Below, piece after piece: positions 25,371 to 33,313 of a stretch of 64,000 bases of DNA. The translations under genes were made by a program, and so were the position numbers. Under the pieces are notes generated by a model that was not told where the DNA came from, made no database searches, and saw nothing but the letters and a program-made list of their open reading frames with translations. Source of the stretch: JAQVEM01 sp964610315 (GTDB lineage: Bacteria; Actinomycetota; Humimicrobiia; Humimicrobiales; Humimicrobiaceae); NCBI GenBank assembly GCA_964610315.1, contig CAZSVM010000016.1:3037-67036 (forward strand), in the 5' to 3' direction. How positions within the stretch are numbered: the stretch's first letter is position 1; each line of letters starts with the position of its first letter.

Positions 25371-25904
25371 ATGGGATATGCAATAGTAGGATATTTTGAT
25401 AAGTATTCGGATAAAAAAATTCGTAAACTCTGGCAGAATCTTGCCGAAACAGGTATTTGTAATTATTTATATAAGTCAGAAAATAATCCTCATATTAAAT
25501 TCTCTATGTTTGATGAGCTTGATGTCAAACAGGTACAGAAGAAGCTTCAGTCATACACTCATAATAAAAAGAAAATAAATCTGCACTTTAAGAACTATGG
25601 AATATATATTAATAAAAAGCCGATTGTGTTTTTAGATATTTCGGCAACAATTCCGGTTCTTAAATTACAAATAGATATACAAAAAGAATTTAATCAGTAT
25701 GGAGTAAAAACAGGTTTTGATTTCTTTGAACAGGGCATATGGAAGCCGGACTGCTTTATTACTATCGGTATCGAAAAGGAGAACATGATAAAAGCAATTA
25801 AACTTCTATTAGATACAAAATTGCCATTTAACGGGTATTTGGAAAGAATAGGAGTTATTGAATTTCACCCGGCTAAGCAACTGTTCTCTTATTCTTTGCA
25901 ATAA
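25371..25904 (+). CDS. 2H-phosphoesterase-like (2'-5' RNA ligase superfamily) protein with degenerate motifs
   Basis: A 177-residue protein that looks like the 2H/LigT fold: two similar halves each ending in a would-be H-x-T/S motif. The first reads NPHIKFSMFDELD (H-x-K) and the second WKPDCFITIGI, where active members have P-H-C-T. Both motifs are altered, the second having lost His, so catalysis is doubtful. The stop overlaps the next start (TAATG at 25902-25906), so it is translationally coupled to the following acetyltransferase. Fold assignment is moderate; no function is proposed. Confidence 0.5.
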   Translation: MGYAIVGYFDKYSDKKIRKLWQNLAETGICNYLYKSENNPHIKFSMFDELDVKQVQKKLQSYTHNKKKINLHFKNYGIYINKKPIVFLDISATIPVLKLQIDIQKEFNQYGVKTGFDFFEQGIWKPDCFITIGIEKENMIKAIKLLLDTKLPFNGYLERIGVIEFHPAKQLFSYSLQ

Positions 25905-26473
25905 TGAAGTTTGATATTATGGTTAAAATTAAAACCAAAAGATTAACAATCAGAGACCATATCCCGGAAGATCTGGAATCTTTGCACAACCTGCTTTCAG
26001 ATGAAGAAGTGATGTATTATTTACCGGAAATAAAAACCAATACAATCGAGGAAAGCAAAAGTGATCTGGACCAAGCTATCATAGAGGCGAAAAAAGGTAA
26101 GGATAGATTGAAGTATTATTTTGCAATTTTGGATAAAAATAATAACTATATAGGTGAGATTGGGTATTCCGTTATAAATTCCAGTCCTGGAGGTGATAAA
26201 AATATTCATTTAGGTTACTTTATTCATAAGAAATGTTGGGGGAAAGGCATAACTACCGAAGCAGTAAGAGCCATTATTGAATATGCATTTCTCTCAGGTA
26301 ACGTTCATAAAATAGAAACCGGGTGTTTGAGGGACAATATTGCTTCGGAAAAGATAATGATAAAATGCGGATTTACACGTGAAGCAGAAAAAAAAGACTA
26401 CCTGTTTCTTGATGGCAAATGGCGGGATAGAGTAGAGTATGGGCTACTAAAGAAAGAATATAATAATAAATGA
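25904..26473 (+). CDS. GNAT family N-acetyltransferase (RimJ/RimL type)
   Basis: A 189-residue acetyltransferase of the Acetyltransf_3 type. It opens with KTKRLTIRDHIPEDLESL, the strand typical of RimJ/RimL and spermidine-like acetyltransferases, then YVI and HLGYFIHKKCWGKGITTEA, where K-K-C-W-G-K-G-I is the acetyl-CoA loop. The C-terminal CGFTREAEKKDYLFLDGKW matches the family. Acceptors range from ribosomal proteins to drugs. It overlaps the preceding 2H-like gene by one base. Confidence 0.88.
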   Translation: MKFDIMVKIKTKRLTIRDHIPEDLESLHNLLSDEEVMYYLPEIKTNTIEESKSDLDQAIIEAKKGKDRLKYYFAILDKNNNYIGEIGYSVINSSPGGDKNIHLGYFIHKKCWGKGITTEAVRAIIEYAFLSGNVHKIETGCLRDNIASEKIMIKCGFTREAEKKDYLFLDGKWRDRVEYGLLKKEYNNK

Positions 26474-26590
26474 ATTAATGGAAGATCATTCAATAGAATT
26501 CTTATGTCGCAGTATCTTGCCGAATGTTAAATACCATAAAGATTTAAACTGATATACATTATTTTAAATATAAAAATAAGAAAAAATAAG

Positions 26591-27397
26591 ATGAGAAATG
26601 AAGAAGCAGAAAAATTAAACAAATTATTCTGGGACGAAGTGGCTCCCGTTCACGAGAAATCTTATGATATAGAAGGTTTAAGAAATAGAATATCGCAGAT
26701 TGATAAAATACAAAAGGATGAATTTTACCCGGTAAAAAATAAGAGCTTACTGCATCTTCAATGCCATATTGGAACTGGCAGTATATCTTTATCTCTGGAT
26801 GGTGCCGATGTAACAGCAGTAGATTTTTCGGAAAAATCAATTGAGATTGCCAGAAAACTAAGTAATGAAATTGGAACTGATGTTAAATTTATTCTTTCCA
26901 GTGTTTCTGATTTAAAAAGCAAGCTAAATCAGAAATATGATATCGTTTATACCTCGAAAGGGGTATTGTGCTGGATCAGCAATATAAAAAAATGGGCTGA
27001 GACTATTTCATATTATTTAAAGAAAGATGGAATATTTTATATTATGGAAACGCACCCCGTATATAATATGTTAGATGAAGCTTTCGAAAATGATCTTAAG
27101 ATAAAATATTCATATTTCAAACAGAATGAGCCAATTTGTTTTGACGATGATTGGCCGGATTATTCCGATCCGACATATATACCTAGAAATAAAACTTATG
27201 AATGGGTATGGAGTTTAAGTGATATTATAAATACTTTAGTGGAAAATGGACTGCAAATTGAGTTATTTAATGAACACGATAAACTATTTTTTAACGGCGT
27301 TAGAGGAATGACAGAAGACAGTAATGGGTGGTGGTATTTAGAAAAATACAAGGGTAAAATACCATATACTTTTTCGCTCAGAGCCAGGAAAATATGA
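26591..27397 (+). CDS. Class I SAM-dependent methyltransferase
   Basis: A 268-residue methyltransferase. Motif I is LLHLQCHIGTGSISLSLDGA, in which C-H-I-G-T-G replaces the commoner G-C-G-x-G; this is usual in a subgroup of class I enzymes. Motif II is VTAVDFSEKSI and motif IV is near YTSKGVLCWISN. The C-terminal part adds aromatic residues that could form the acceptor pocket. Substrate unknown. Confidence 0.85.
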   Translation: MRNEEAEKLNKLFWDEVAPVHEKSYDIEGLRNRISQIDKIQKDEFYPVKNKSLLHLQCHIGTGSISLSLDGADVTAVDFSEKSIEIARKLSNEIGTDVKFILSSVSDLKSKLNQKYDIVYTSKGVLCWISNIKKWAETISYYLKKDGIFYIMETHPVYNMLDEAFENDLKIKYSYFKQNEPICFDDDWPDYSDPTYIPRNKTYEWVWSLSDIINTLVENGLQIELFNEHDKLFFNGVRGMTEDSNGWWYLEKYKGKIPYTFSLRARKI

Positions 27398-27485
27398 AAA
27401 GACCGAAAAAAGCACGTGACAAAATTTAAACATCCATGTTCTTGCCATATTAAAGTTTTAATGCAATTTATGGATTATAAGTTTA

Positions 27486-28157
27486 ATGAATATAGGAAAA
27501 CATAAAATTAAATTAATAATATTTGATATGGACGGATTGATGTTCGATACGGAAAGGCTGGCATTTATGCATTGGAAAAAAGCAGCTAAGAAGTTTAATT
27601 ACAGGATTAATGATGAAATTTTTAAACAAACAATTGGTTTGAAGCTTATGGAAACAGAAAAGATTTACGAAAAGTATTACGGACCAGATTTTCCATTTGA
27701 GAAGATAAAAAATGAAGAAATAAAATTAGTGGAAGACTATATTCGATTAGAAGGGGTGCCTGTAAAAGAAGGGCTTTATGAGTTGTTGGAATGTATTAAG
27801 GGAAAGCGGTTAAAAATATCACTGGCTACATCGACGGAAAAAAGTAGAATGGAAATGCTTCTGAATTTATCAAAGACAAAAAAATATTTTGAGGCGATTG
27901 TCTGTGGTGATGAAATAATAAATGGAAAACCCGATCCTGAAATTTTTCTTAAAACCTCTCAAAAAGCAAAATGCCCGCCGGAAACCTGTATGGTTCTGGA
28001 GGACTCAAAAAATGGGATAATAGCAGCCTATAGAGCAGGAATGATTCCGGTTATGATTCCTGATATGAATAAACCGGAAAAAGAGATCGAAGCAATGCTA
28101 TTTAAGGAATTTAATAATTTAATAGAGGTCAGAGATTATTTTACATATAATCTGTAA
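27486..28157 (+). CDS. HAD family hydrolase, beta-phosphoglucomutase-like
   Basis: A 223-residue HAD-IA enzyme. Motif I is IFDMDGLMFDTE, with the DxD nucleophile and acid, motif II is SLATSTE, motif III is the Lys in NGKPDPE and motif IV is LEDSKNGI. The cap sequence and D-G-L-M-F-D-T-E fit the beta-phosphoglucomutase/sugar-phosphatase group. The substrate is likely a sugar phosphate, by family. It is a single gene. Confidence 0.88.
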   Translation: MNIGKHKIKLIIFDMDGLMFDTERLAFMHWKKAAKKFNYRINDEIFKQTIGLKLMETEKIYEKYYGPDFPFEKIKNEEIKLVEDYIRLEGVPVKEGLYELLECIKGKRLKISLATSTEKSRMEMLLNLSKTKKYFEAIVCGDEIINGKPDPEIFLKTSQKAKCPPETCMVLEDSKNGIIAAYRAGMIPVMIPDMNKPEKEIEAMLFKEFNNLIEVRDYFTYNL

Positions 28158-28237
28158 ACTTATTCCCCTTTATCTTTTATTCGGCAGTATTATCTTATCT
28201 TTCAATTTTTTTATTTACTTGCAGGGTAAAAACAAAA

Positions 28238-28265
28238 CGGCAGCGGGTATCTCCCTTAAGTGCCG
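28238..28265. repeat. Imperfect hairpin before the nucleotidyltransferase gene
   Basis: CGGCA (28238-28242) pairs with TGCCG (28261-28265) and GGG (28245-28247) with CCC (28253-28255). It is richer in G+C than the rest of the 28158-28397 gap, which otherwise holds AT-rich sequence with a TATAAT at 28373-28378. Confidence 0.35.
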
Positions 28266-28397
28266 ATTAGAACTCATATACATTGAAACTATGATTTACC
28301 TTGCATAACTATGTAAATATTTGTATAACTCAATCAAATTTTATACAATTCAAGATTAGCATCATAACTTCGTATAATGCATAAGAGATTAAAATAA

Positions 28398-28997
28398 ATG
28401 ACTGGTATTTCCAATAAAAATAAGAAACAGATTAAAATAATTAAAGATCTAAAGTATATATGCGACCAGAAAAGTTTGAAGTTCTGTATTCTGGGTGGAT
28501 GGGGTATTGATGCATTGCTGGGCAGAATAACAAGAGAACATAATGATATTGATATAATAACCGATTATCAGGATTTTAAATTATACCGCAGCCTTATTCA
28601 CGAATTTGCAGATGAGATTATTGAGGACTCTGAGGTAAGATTATGGTTCTATAAAAGAGGTATTAAGTGTGATACCCGTTTTTACCAGAAGCTAAAAAAC
28701 GGAGAGCTGATTATGGATCTTGATAGAAACGATCCCCTGGTTTATCCTACTCCGCCGGACTCGTTTCCCGATCGTTTCAACGGTAAACTGCCTGGAATTG
28801 AAATAAGAGCAGTTTCCTGGAGTTTCCATTATACCGCAAAGGAAGGATATCACTGTTATATCGATGTACCTCTAAGGGAAAAGGATAAGAAGGATCTGGA
28901 GTTGATCCGTAAAAATCTTTCAGCTAATCGTAGGAAGGAATTAATAAAATATTTTCCCGGGATTAAAAGGGATAGTATAGTAAATCTTACCGGATAG
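28398..28997 (+). CDS. Aminoglycoside/lincosamide-type nucleotidyltransferase domain protein
   Basis: A 199-residue small nucleotidyltransferase. The motif LGGWGIDALLGRITREHNDI matches the G-G-W-G-I-D-A-L-x-G-R-x-T-R-x-H-x-D-I-D signature of the ANT(2'')/LnuA-type antibiotic nucleotidyltransferases; the catalytic Asp pair is in HNDIDI. Known relatives adenylylate aminoglycosides or lincosamides, but many chromosomal homologues have no proven drug activity. A TATAAT lies 20 bases before the ATG and overlaps a 16-base match to one arm of loxP, probably by chance. Confidence 0.8.
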   Translation: MTGISNKNKKQIKIIKDLKYICDQKSLKFCILGGWGIDALLGRITREHNDIDIITDYQDFKLYRSLIHEFADEIIEDSEVRLWFYKRGIKCDTRFYQKLKNGELIMDLDRNDPLVYPTPPDSFPDRFNGKLPGIEIRAVSWSFHYTAKEGYHCYIDVPLREKDKKDLELIRKNLSANRRKELIKYFPGIKRDSIVNLTG

Positions 28998-29067
28998 GCA
29001 GTTATGAATAAATTTTAATTTATTTTATATAATTAAAGATTCTATAATATGTATAAGGTTTTATATT

Positions 29068-29886
29068 ATGGTAGAGATAAGAGAGATAAGATCAAAATCG
29101 ATAATATCAAGATCAAATCTGCCTGCAACCGATTATGTCATAAATCCGTATGTCGGCTGCTTACATTGCTGTCTGTACTGTTATGCCAGATTTATGAAGA
29201 GATTTACAGGTCACCTGGAGCCATGGGGCAAGTTTATTGACATAAAAATAAACGGCCCGGACCTTATCCAGGAAAAAACTGAAAAATATAAGGGAAAATC
29301 AATTTTCCTGTCTTCGGTTACCGATCCCTATAATCCCCTGGAAAAGAAATACCGGCTCACCAGAAAGATACTGGAGAAACTTATTCCACTTCAACCCGAT
29401 CTGGGGATACTGACCAAATCCGATTTAGTTCTGAGGGATCTGGATCTACTCAAACAGTTTAGAAACTGTGAGGTGGGCCTGACCATAACCACCATAAATG
29501 ATAACCTGAGAAGAGAGATCGAGCCTCCTGCCTCTCTGGTTCAAAAAAGAATAGAGGCACTGGAGAAATTAAAAGAGGCGGGAATAGAAACTTATGTTTT
29601 TATCGGTCCCATTCTTCCTTTTTTTACAGAATGGAAAGAAATTGTCCTTAGAACTAAAAAATATGCCAGCTCATATATGTTCGAGAACCTGAATATAACC
29701 GGTACGATATGGAAATCGGTGAGAAGCTGGCTTATCCGGAAGCACTCTGAGCTGCTAGTAGAGTATGAGCGTATTTACTTTACTAAAACCGGCTATTGGG
29801 ATAAAGTTGAACAGGATATAAGAAAATTTTGCCGGGAGCAAAAAATAGACTTTGAGATCTATTTCCATCATGGAAAATATTACTAA
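29068..29886 (+). CDS. SPL-like radical SAM protein
   Basis: A 272-residue radical SAM enzyme. The cluster motif is GCLHCCLYCYA (C-x-x-x-C-x-x-C). It is followed by the SVTDPYNPLEKKYRLTRKIL segment that typifies the spore-photoproduct-lyase-like/Rv2578c group. Several conserved residues of the TIM-barrel core (LTITTINDNLRREIEP, VFIGPILPF) are present. The reaction is unknown; relatives are widespread in non-sporulating bacteria. It lies 17 bases before a GNAT gene. Confidence 0.87.
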   Translation: MVEIREIRSKSIISRSNLPATDYVINPYVGCLHCCLYCYARFMKRFTGHLEPWGKFIDIKINGPDLIQEKTEKYKGKSIFLSSVTDPYNPLEKKYRLTRKILEKLIPLQPDLGILTKSDLVLRDLDLLKQFRNCEVGLTITTINDNLRREIEPPASLVQKRIEALEKLKEAGIETYVFIGPILPFFTEWKEIVLRTKKYASSYMFENLNITGTIWKSVRSWLIRKHSELLVEYERIYFTKTGYWDKVEQDIRKFCREQKIDFEIYFHHGKYY

Positions 29887-29903
29887 AAGATTATAATAAT
29901 CCA

Positions 29904-30419
29904 ATGCGCAGCTTTGAAAAGGATGAAAAAATTAAGGTACGCAAATCCGTAAAGAGTGACCTGAAAGACATAACCAGAATATATAATTATGCTGTTTTAA
30001 ATACCACTGCCACTTTTGACACCAGACCTAAAACAGTCAAATCTCAGGTGAATTGGTTCAGTAATCATTCTGGTAAGTATCCTATTATAATAGCGGAAAA
30101 TGAAAAGGGGATTATTGGCTGGGCATCCCTTTCCCCATGGTCGGAGAGATATGCTTACCGCAATACGGCTGAAATATCGATATATGTCGATGGAAATATG
30201 CAGGGAAAGGGTACAGGTAACCTGCTCATGGTTGAAATAATAAAACTGGCCAGAGAATATAAATTTCATGTAATAATTGCCAGAATCGCAGGGGAAAATG
30301 AAGTGAGTATTCATCTTCATGAAAAATATGGATTTACTTACGTCGGTTCTTTAAAAGAGGTGGGATTTAAATTCAAGCGTTATATCGATGTTCACCTGAT
30401 GCAGCTGATTTTGGATTAA
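29904..30419 (+). CDS. GNAT acetyltransferase, phosphinothricin acetyltransferase-like
   Basis: A 171-residue GNAT of the PAT/Bar type. It opens with KVRKSVKSDLKDITRIYNYA, contains TATFDTRPKTVKSQVNWF and WASLSPWSERYAYRNTAEIS, and ends with HEKYGFTYVGSLKEVGFKF, all characteristic of that family. The acetyl-CoA loop is MQGKGTGNLL. Relatives acetylate phosphinothricin or methionine sulfone/sulfoximine; the natural substrate here is not known. Confidence 0.87.
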   Translation: MRSFEKDEKIKVRKSVKSDLKDITRIYNYAVLNTTATFDTRPKTVKSQVNWFSNHSGKYPIIIAENEKGIIGWASLSPWSERYAYRNTAEISIYVDGNMQGKGTGNLLMVEIIKLAREYKFHVIIARIAGENEVSIHLHEKYGFTYVGSLKEVGFKFKRYIDVHLMQLILD

Positions 30420-30460
30420 TATAAAGAAACCTCTGAATAATTATACCTTAAGGAGGAAAA

Positions 30461-31624
30461 ATGGAAGATTTTACATTCAGAAATGCTACCCGAATAATTT
30501 TTGGAAGAGGTGTTGAAAACCAGGTTGGAAGCGAGGCCTCTAAATATGGGAGTAAGATTTTACTTCATTACGGCGGAGGAAGTATTAAAAAATACGGACT
30601 TTACGACCGGATTTTGAAATCGTTAAAAGATGCCGGTCTTAAGATAATAGAACTGGGTGGTGTTCAGCCCAATCCAAGATTAACCCTGGTTAAAGAAGGG
30701 ATAGAGATATGCCGCAGAGAAAAAGTAGATCTTATTCTAGCGGTGGGCGGCGGAAGTGCAATCGATTCAGCCAAGACCATAGCATTTGGAGTACCTTATG
30801 ACGGAGATGTCTGGGATTTTTATGCAGGCAAAGCCCAGCTAAAAGAAATTATTCCTGTGGGTGTGGTTCTAACTATTCCTGCGTCAGGCAGCGAATCCAG
30901 CGGCAGTGCGGTTATTACCAATGAGAAAGGATGGTATAAAAAAGGGATTGTTAGTGAATTATTGCGGCCCAAATTTGCTTTACTAAATCCGGAAATTACT
31001 TTTACCCTCCTTCCTTATCAGACTGCCTGCGGAGTTTCTGATATTATGGCGCATATAATGGAAAGGTATTTTACCACCACTGAGGATGTCGAACTTACCG
31101 ACAGGTTATGTGAAGCTGCGCTGAGAACGGTAATTAACAATATTCCGATAGTACTTAAGGAGCCTGAAAATTATGCAGCCAGAGCAGAAATAATGTGGAC
31201 GGGAACCATTGCCCACAATGATCTGTTGAGTACCGGAAGGATGGGTGATTGGGCTTCTCATAAAATAGAAATGGAGATAAGCGGAATATACGATCTTGCC
31301 CACGGTGCCGGACTGGCAGTTGTATTTCCGTCATGGATGGAATATGTTTACAAAAATGATCCGGAGAGATTTTCCCAGTTTGCGTTTAGGGTATGGGGTC
31401 GGGAACCTGATTTTAATAATATTGAAAAAACAGCTCTGGCAGGAATAGAAAGTCTGAAAAACTTTTTTAAAAGAATCGGACTGCCGGTTACATTAAAAGA
31501 AGCAAATATTCCCTATGACCGGCTGGAAGAGATGGCTAAAAAGTGTACCGAGAGGGGTCCGGTAGGTAATTTTGTAAAACTGGGTACGAGCGATGTACTT
31601 AAAATATTGGAGCTGGCAAAGTAA
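30461..31624 (+). CDS. Iron-containing alcohol dehydrogenase (butanol dehydrogenase-like)
   Basis: A 387-residue group III alcohol dehydrogenase that interconverts aldehydes and alcohols using NAD(P)H, a fermentative step. The nucleotide-binding part has LAVGGGSAIDSAKTIAFG. Metal ligands appear as D and H in GVSDIMAHIMERYF and two H in GDWASHKIEME and YDLAHGAGLAVVFPSW. The layout resembles BdhA/YqhD. It has the strong ribosome-binding site TAAGGAGGAAAA, consistent with high expression. It is monocistronic. Confidence 0.93.
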   Translation: MEDFTFRNATRIIFGRGVENQVGSEASKYGSKILLHYGGGSIKKYGLYDRILKSLKDAGLKIIELGGVQPNPRLTLVKEGIEICRREKVDLILAVGGGSAIDSAKTIAFGVPYDGDVWDFYAGKAQLKEIIPVGVVLTIPASGSESSGSAVITNEKGWYKKGIVSELLRPKFALLNPEITFTLLPYQTACGVSDIMAHIMERYFTTTEDVELTDRLCEAALRTVINNIPIVLKEPENYAARAEIMWTGTIAHNDLLSTGRMGDWASHKIEMEISGIYDLAHGAGLAVVFPSWMEYVYKNDPERFSQFAFRVWGREPDFNNIEKTALAGIESLKNFFKRIGLPVTLKEANIPYDRLEEMAKKCTERGPVGNFVKLGTSDVLKILELAK

Positions 31625-31639
31625 TTAACCTTAAATTAC

Positions 31640-32821
31640 TTATTTATACTTTGATCTTAACAGTGGAAACAGGAACAGAAGTAAGGATGCCAGTACCGGT
31701 ATTATAAGGATATAGTCCATGGTTCTGATTATTCCGATACTATCTGCGATTTTACCAACAATCAAAACAACAGCGGCTGCGGTTCCTACACTTACTCCCA
31801 TAACCATGGATGAAGCAAGGCTTACATTGGAAGGAAACAAATCCTGCACCACTCTGATACATAAGGGAAGACCGGAGTTGATAAATAAACCACCCAGAAC
31901 AAATAGAAATATTGATATATTCAGAGGCAGAATAAATATTGAATAAAAAAGAGGAGCAGATATAAAAATAGCGGCCTGTATTACGGCTGTTCTTTTTCTT
32001 ATCCTGTCTGAGTAATGACCGGCAAGAAGGCCTCCTACTCCGCCTGCAAGGCCGAAAATAAGAATTATGTACCCAAAGTTTATTAGCCTTACTCCCTGGC
32101 CGGTAAAATACAAGGGTATAAAAGTCAGCATTGATAGAACTGTTAAATCTCTGGAAAAAGAAGCGAATATTATTAGTGAGAGCAGGCCAATTTTTGCCTT
32201 TTTCATATTCTTGATTTTTTTAATAAAAACGGACTGGATTTTTTTAGTCCCCTTTGCAAAAATAAGCGGATCTGATTTTAAGAGAATAAGGGACATAATA
32301 ATTCCGGGAATAGCGGCAACTGGTGTAAATTTAAGCCCCAGTTTATTTATAATCCAAATTATGAATAATGAGCCTGTCGAAAAACCGACAGTTCCTCCAA
32401 AAGATATTATAGAATTTATAAGGCCTTTCCTGCTCCCCCCGATATGGCTTGCGGTAGCTGCAGTTGGAGGATGAATGGCGGCAATTCCCAGGTTTCCCAA
32501 AAATAAAAATACCAGTATGAACCAGTAACCCGGAGATATACCTAAAATGCTTATGAATATGGAAGCAATTAGCGGCCCTGCTATCAAAAAATGTCTGATC
32601 CCGTATTTATCCGATAAATATCCGAATAAAGGCTGGGTAAGACTGTTGGATATAAAATTTACCGCAGTCAGTACACTTACCAGAAAAAGAGAAAGTTCCA
32701 GTTTATCAGCCAGCACGGGAATGAGCCCCACTATAAAGCTTGCATAAGTATCGGTTACCATATGAGTAGCGGAGCTTAATATAATTTTAGTTTTATTTAT
32801 TCCTTTACTTAACCTGATCAT
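31640..32821 (-). CDS. Major facilitator superfamily transporter (fosmidomycin resistance-like)
   Basis: A 393-residue transporter with about 12 membrane segments. The loop 2-3 motif is QPLFGYLSDKYGIR, and its second-half repeat is GLLAGHYSDRIRKRTAV. The N-terminal region HMVTDTYASFIVGLIPVL resembles the fosmidomycin-resistance (Fsr) branch. The substrate is not known. It is convergent with the alcohol dehydrogenase and precedes the SRP RNA gene on the other strand. Confidence 0.86.
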   Translation of the reverse strand: MIRLSKGINKTKIILSSATHMVTDTYASFIVGLIPVLADKLELSLFLVSVLTAVNFISNSLTQPLFGYLSDKYGIRHFLIAGPLIASIFISILGISPGYWFILVFLFLGNLGIAAIHPPTAATASHIGGSRKGLINSIISFGGTVGFSTGSLFIIWIINKLGLKFTPVAAIPGIIMSLILLKSDPLIFAKGTKKIQSVFIKKIKNMKKAKIGLLSLIIFASFSRDLTVLSMLTFIPLYFTGQGVRLINFGYIILIFGLAGGVGGLLAGHYSDRIRKRTAVIQAAIFISAPLFYSIFILPLNISIFLFVLGGLFINSGLPLCIRVVQDLFPSNVSLASSMVMGVSVGTAAAVVLIVGKIADSIGIIRTMDYILIIPVLASLLLFLFPLLRSKYK

Positions 32822-33000
32822 TTAAATAGCAGTAGAAAATGTTTTTGTTTTTATCCGGTTCTTATTAAATTTTAGTATTTTCTTAAAGCCGGTAAATATT
32901 TGAATAGAAATTCTACTCTTTTAAATTAAATGTTCAATATGATTATAATTTTTATTTGAAATACCGGGTGACAGTCGTTTTATTTTTTTAATTAATTTTA

Positions 33001-33006
33001 TATAAT
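33001..33006 (+). promoter_or_regulatory. -10 box of the SRP RNA gene
   Basis: A perfect TATAAT ends six bases before the mature SRP RNA, exactly where +1 should fall. No good -35 is seen, the 17-base position being T-rich. Confidence 0.65.
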
Positions 33007-33012
33007 CAAGTT

Positions 33013-33283
33013 GGCCGTGCTAGGCGGGGAGCTAGCGGTGCCCTGTAACTCACAATCCGCTATAGTGAGGCTGATCAACAGATATGAGGTTTATGATGGT
33101 AAGGTTAGCGCCTGTATAAGTGGCGTTGAAAGCCGGGTCTTGTGCGGCGGAGGGTTACAAACCCCGTCAGGTCCGAGAGGAAGCAGCGGTAAGTAACATT
33201 CTCCGGGTGCCACAAGGAAACCTGACTGGAGCTAACTGTGCGAGTGGCACTTGTTATCATGAATCGAGATCTGGGGCACGGTC
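33013..33283 (+). ncRNA. ffs: Signal recognition particle RNA, large bacterial type
   Basis: The 5' end GGCCGTGC pairs fully with the 3' end GCACGGTC, closing a 271-base RNA. The conserved core GTCAGGTCCGAGAGGAAGCAGC at 33167-33188 is the helix 8 region that binds Ffh. The sequence near the 5' end (TAGGCGGGGAGCTAGCGGTGCCC) is the Alu-domain start seen in the large SRP RNA of Firmicutes and related phyla. It targets membrane and secreted proteins together with Ffh and FtsY. It ends 31 bases before the dnaX ATG, with no terminator between. Confidence 0.95.
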
Positions 33284-33313
33284 ATTTATAAATAATGAAG
33301 AAATTTGGCTGTC

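Noticed and set aside
26500..26540. GTTAAAT as a further attC core
   Set aside because: It fits GTTRRRY but has no complementary partner box upstream.
32961..32980. GTGACA as -35 of the SRP RNA promoter
   Set aside because: It is 27 bases from TATAAT, too far for a standard spacer.
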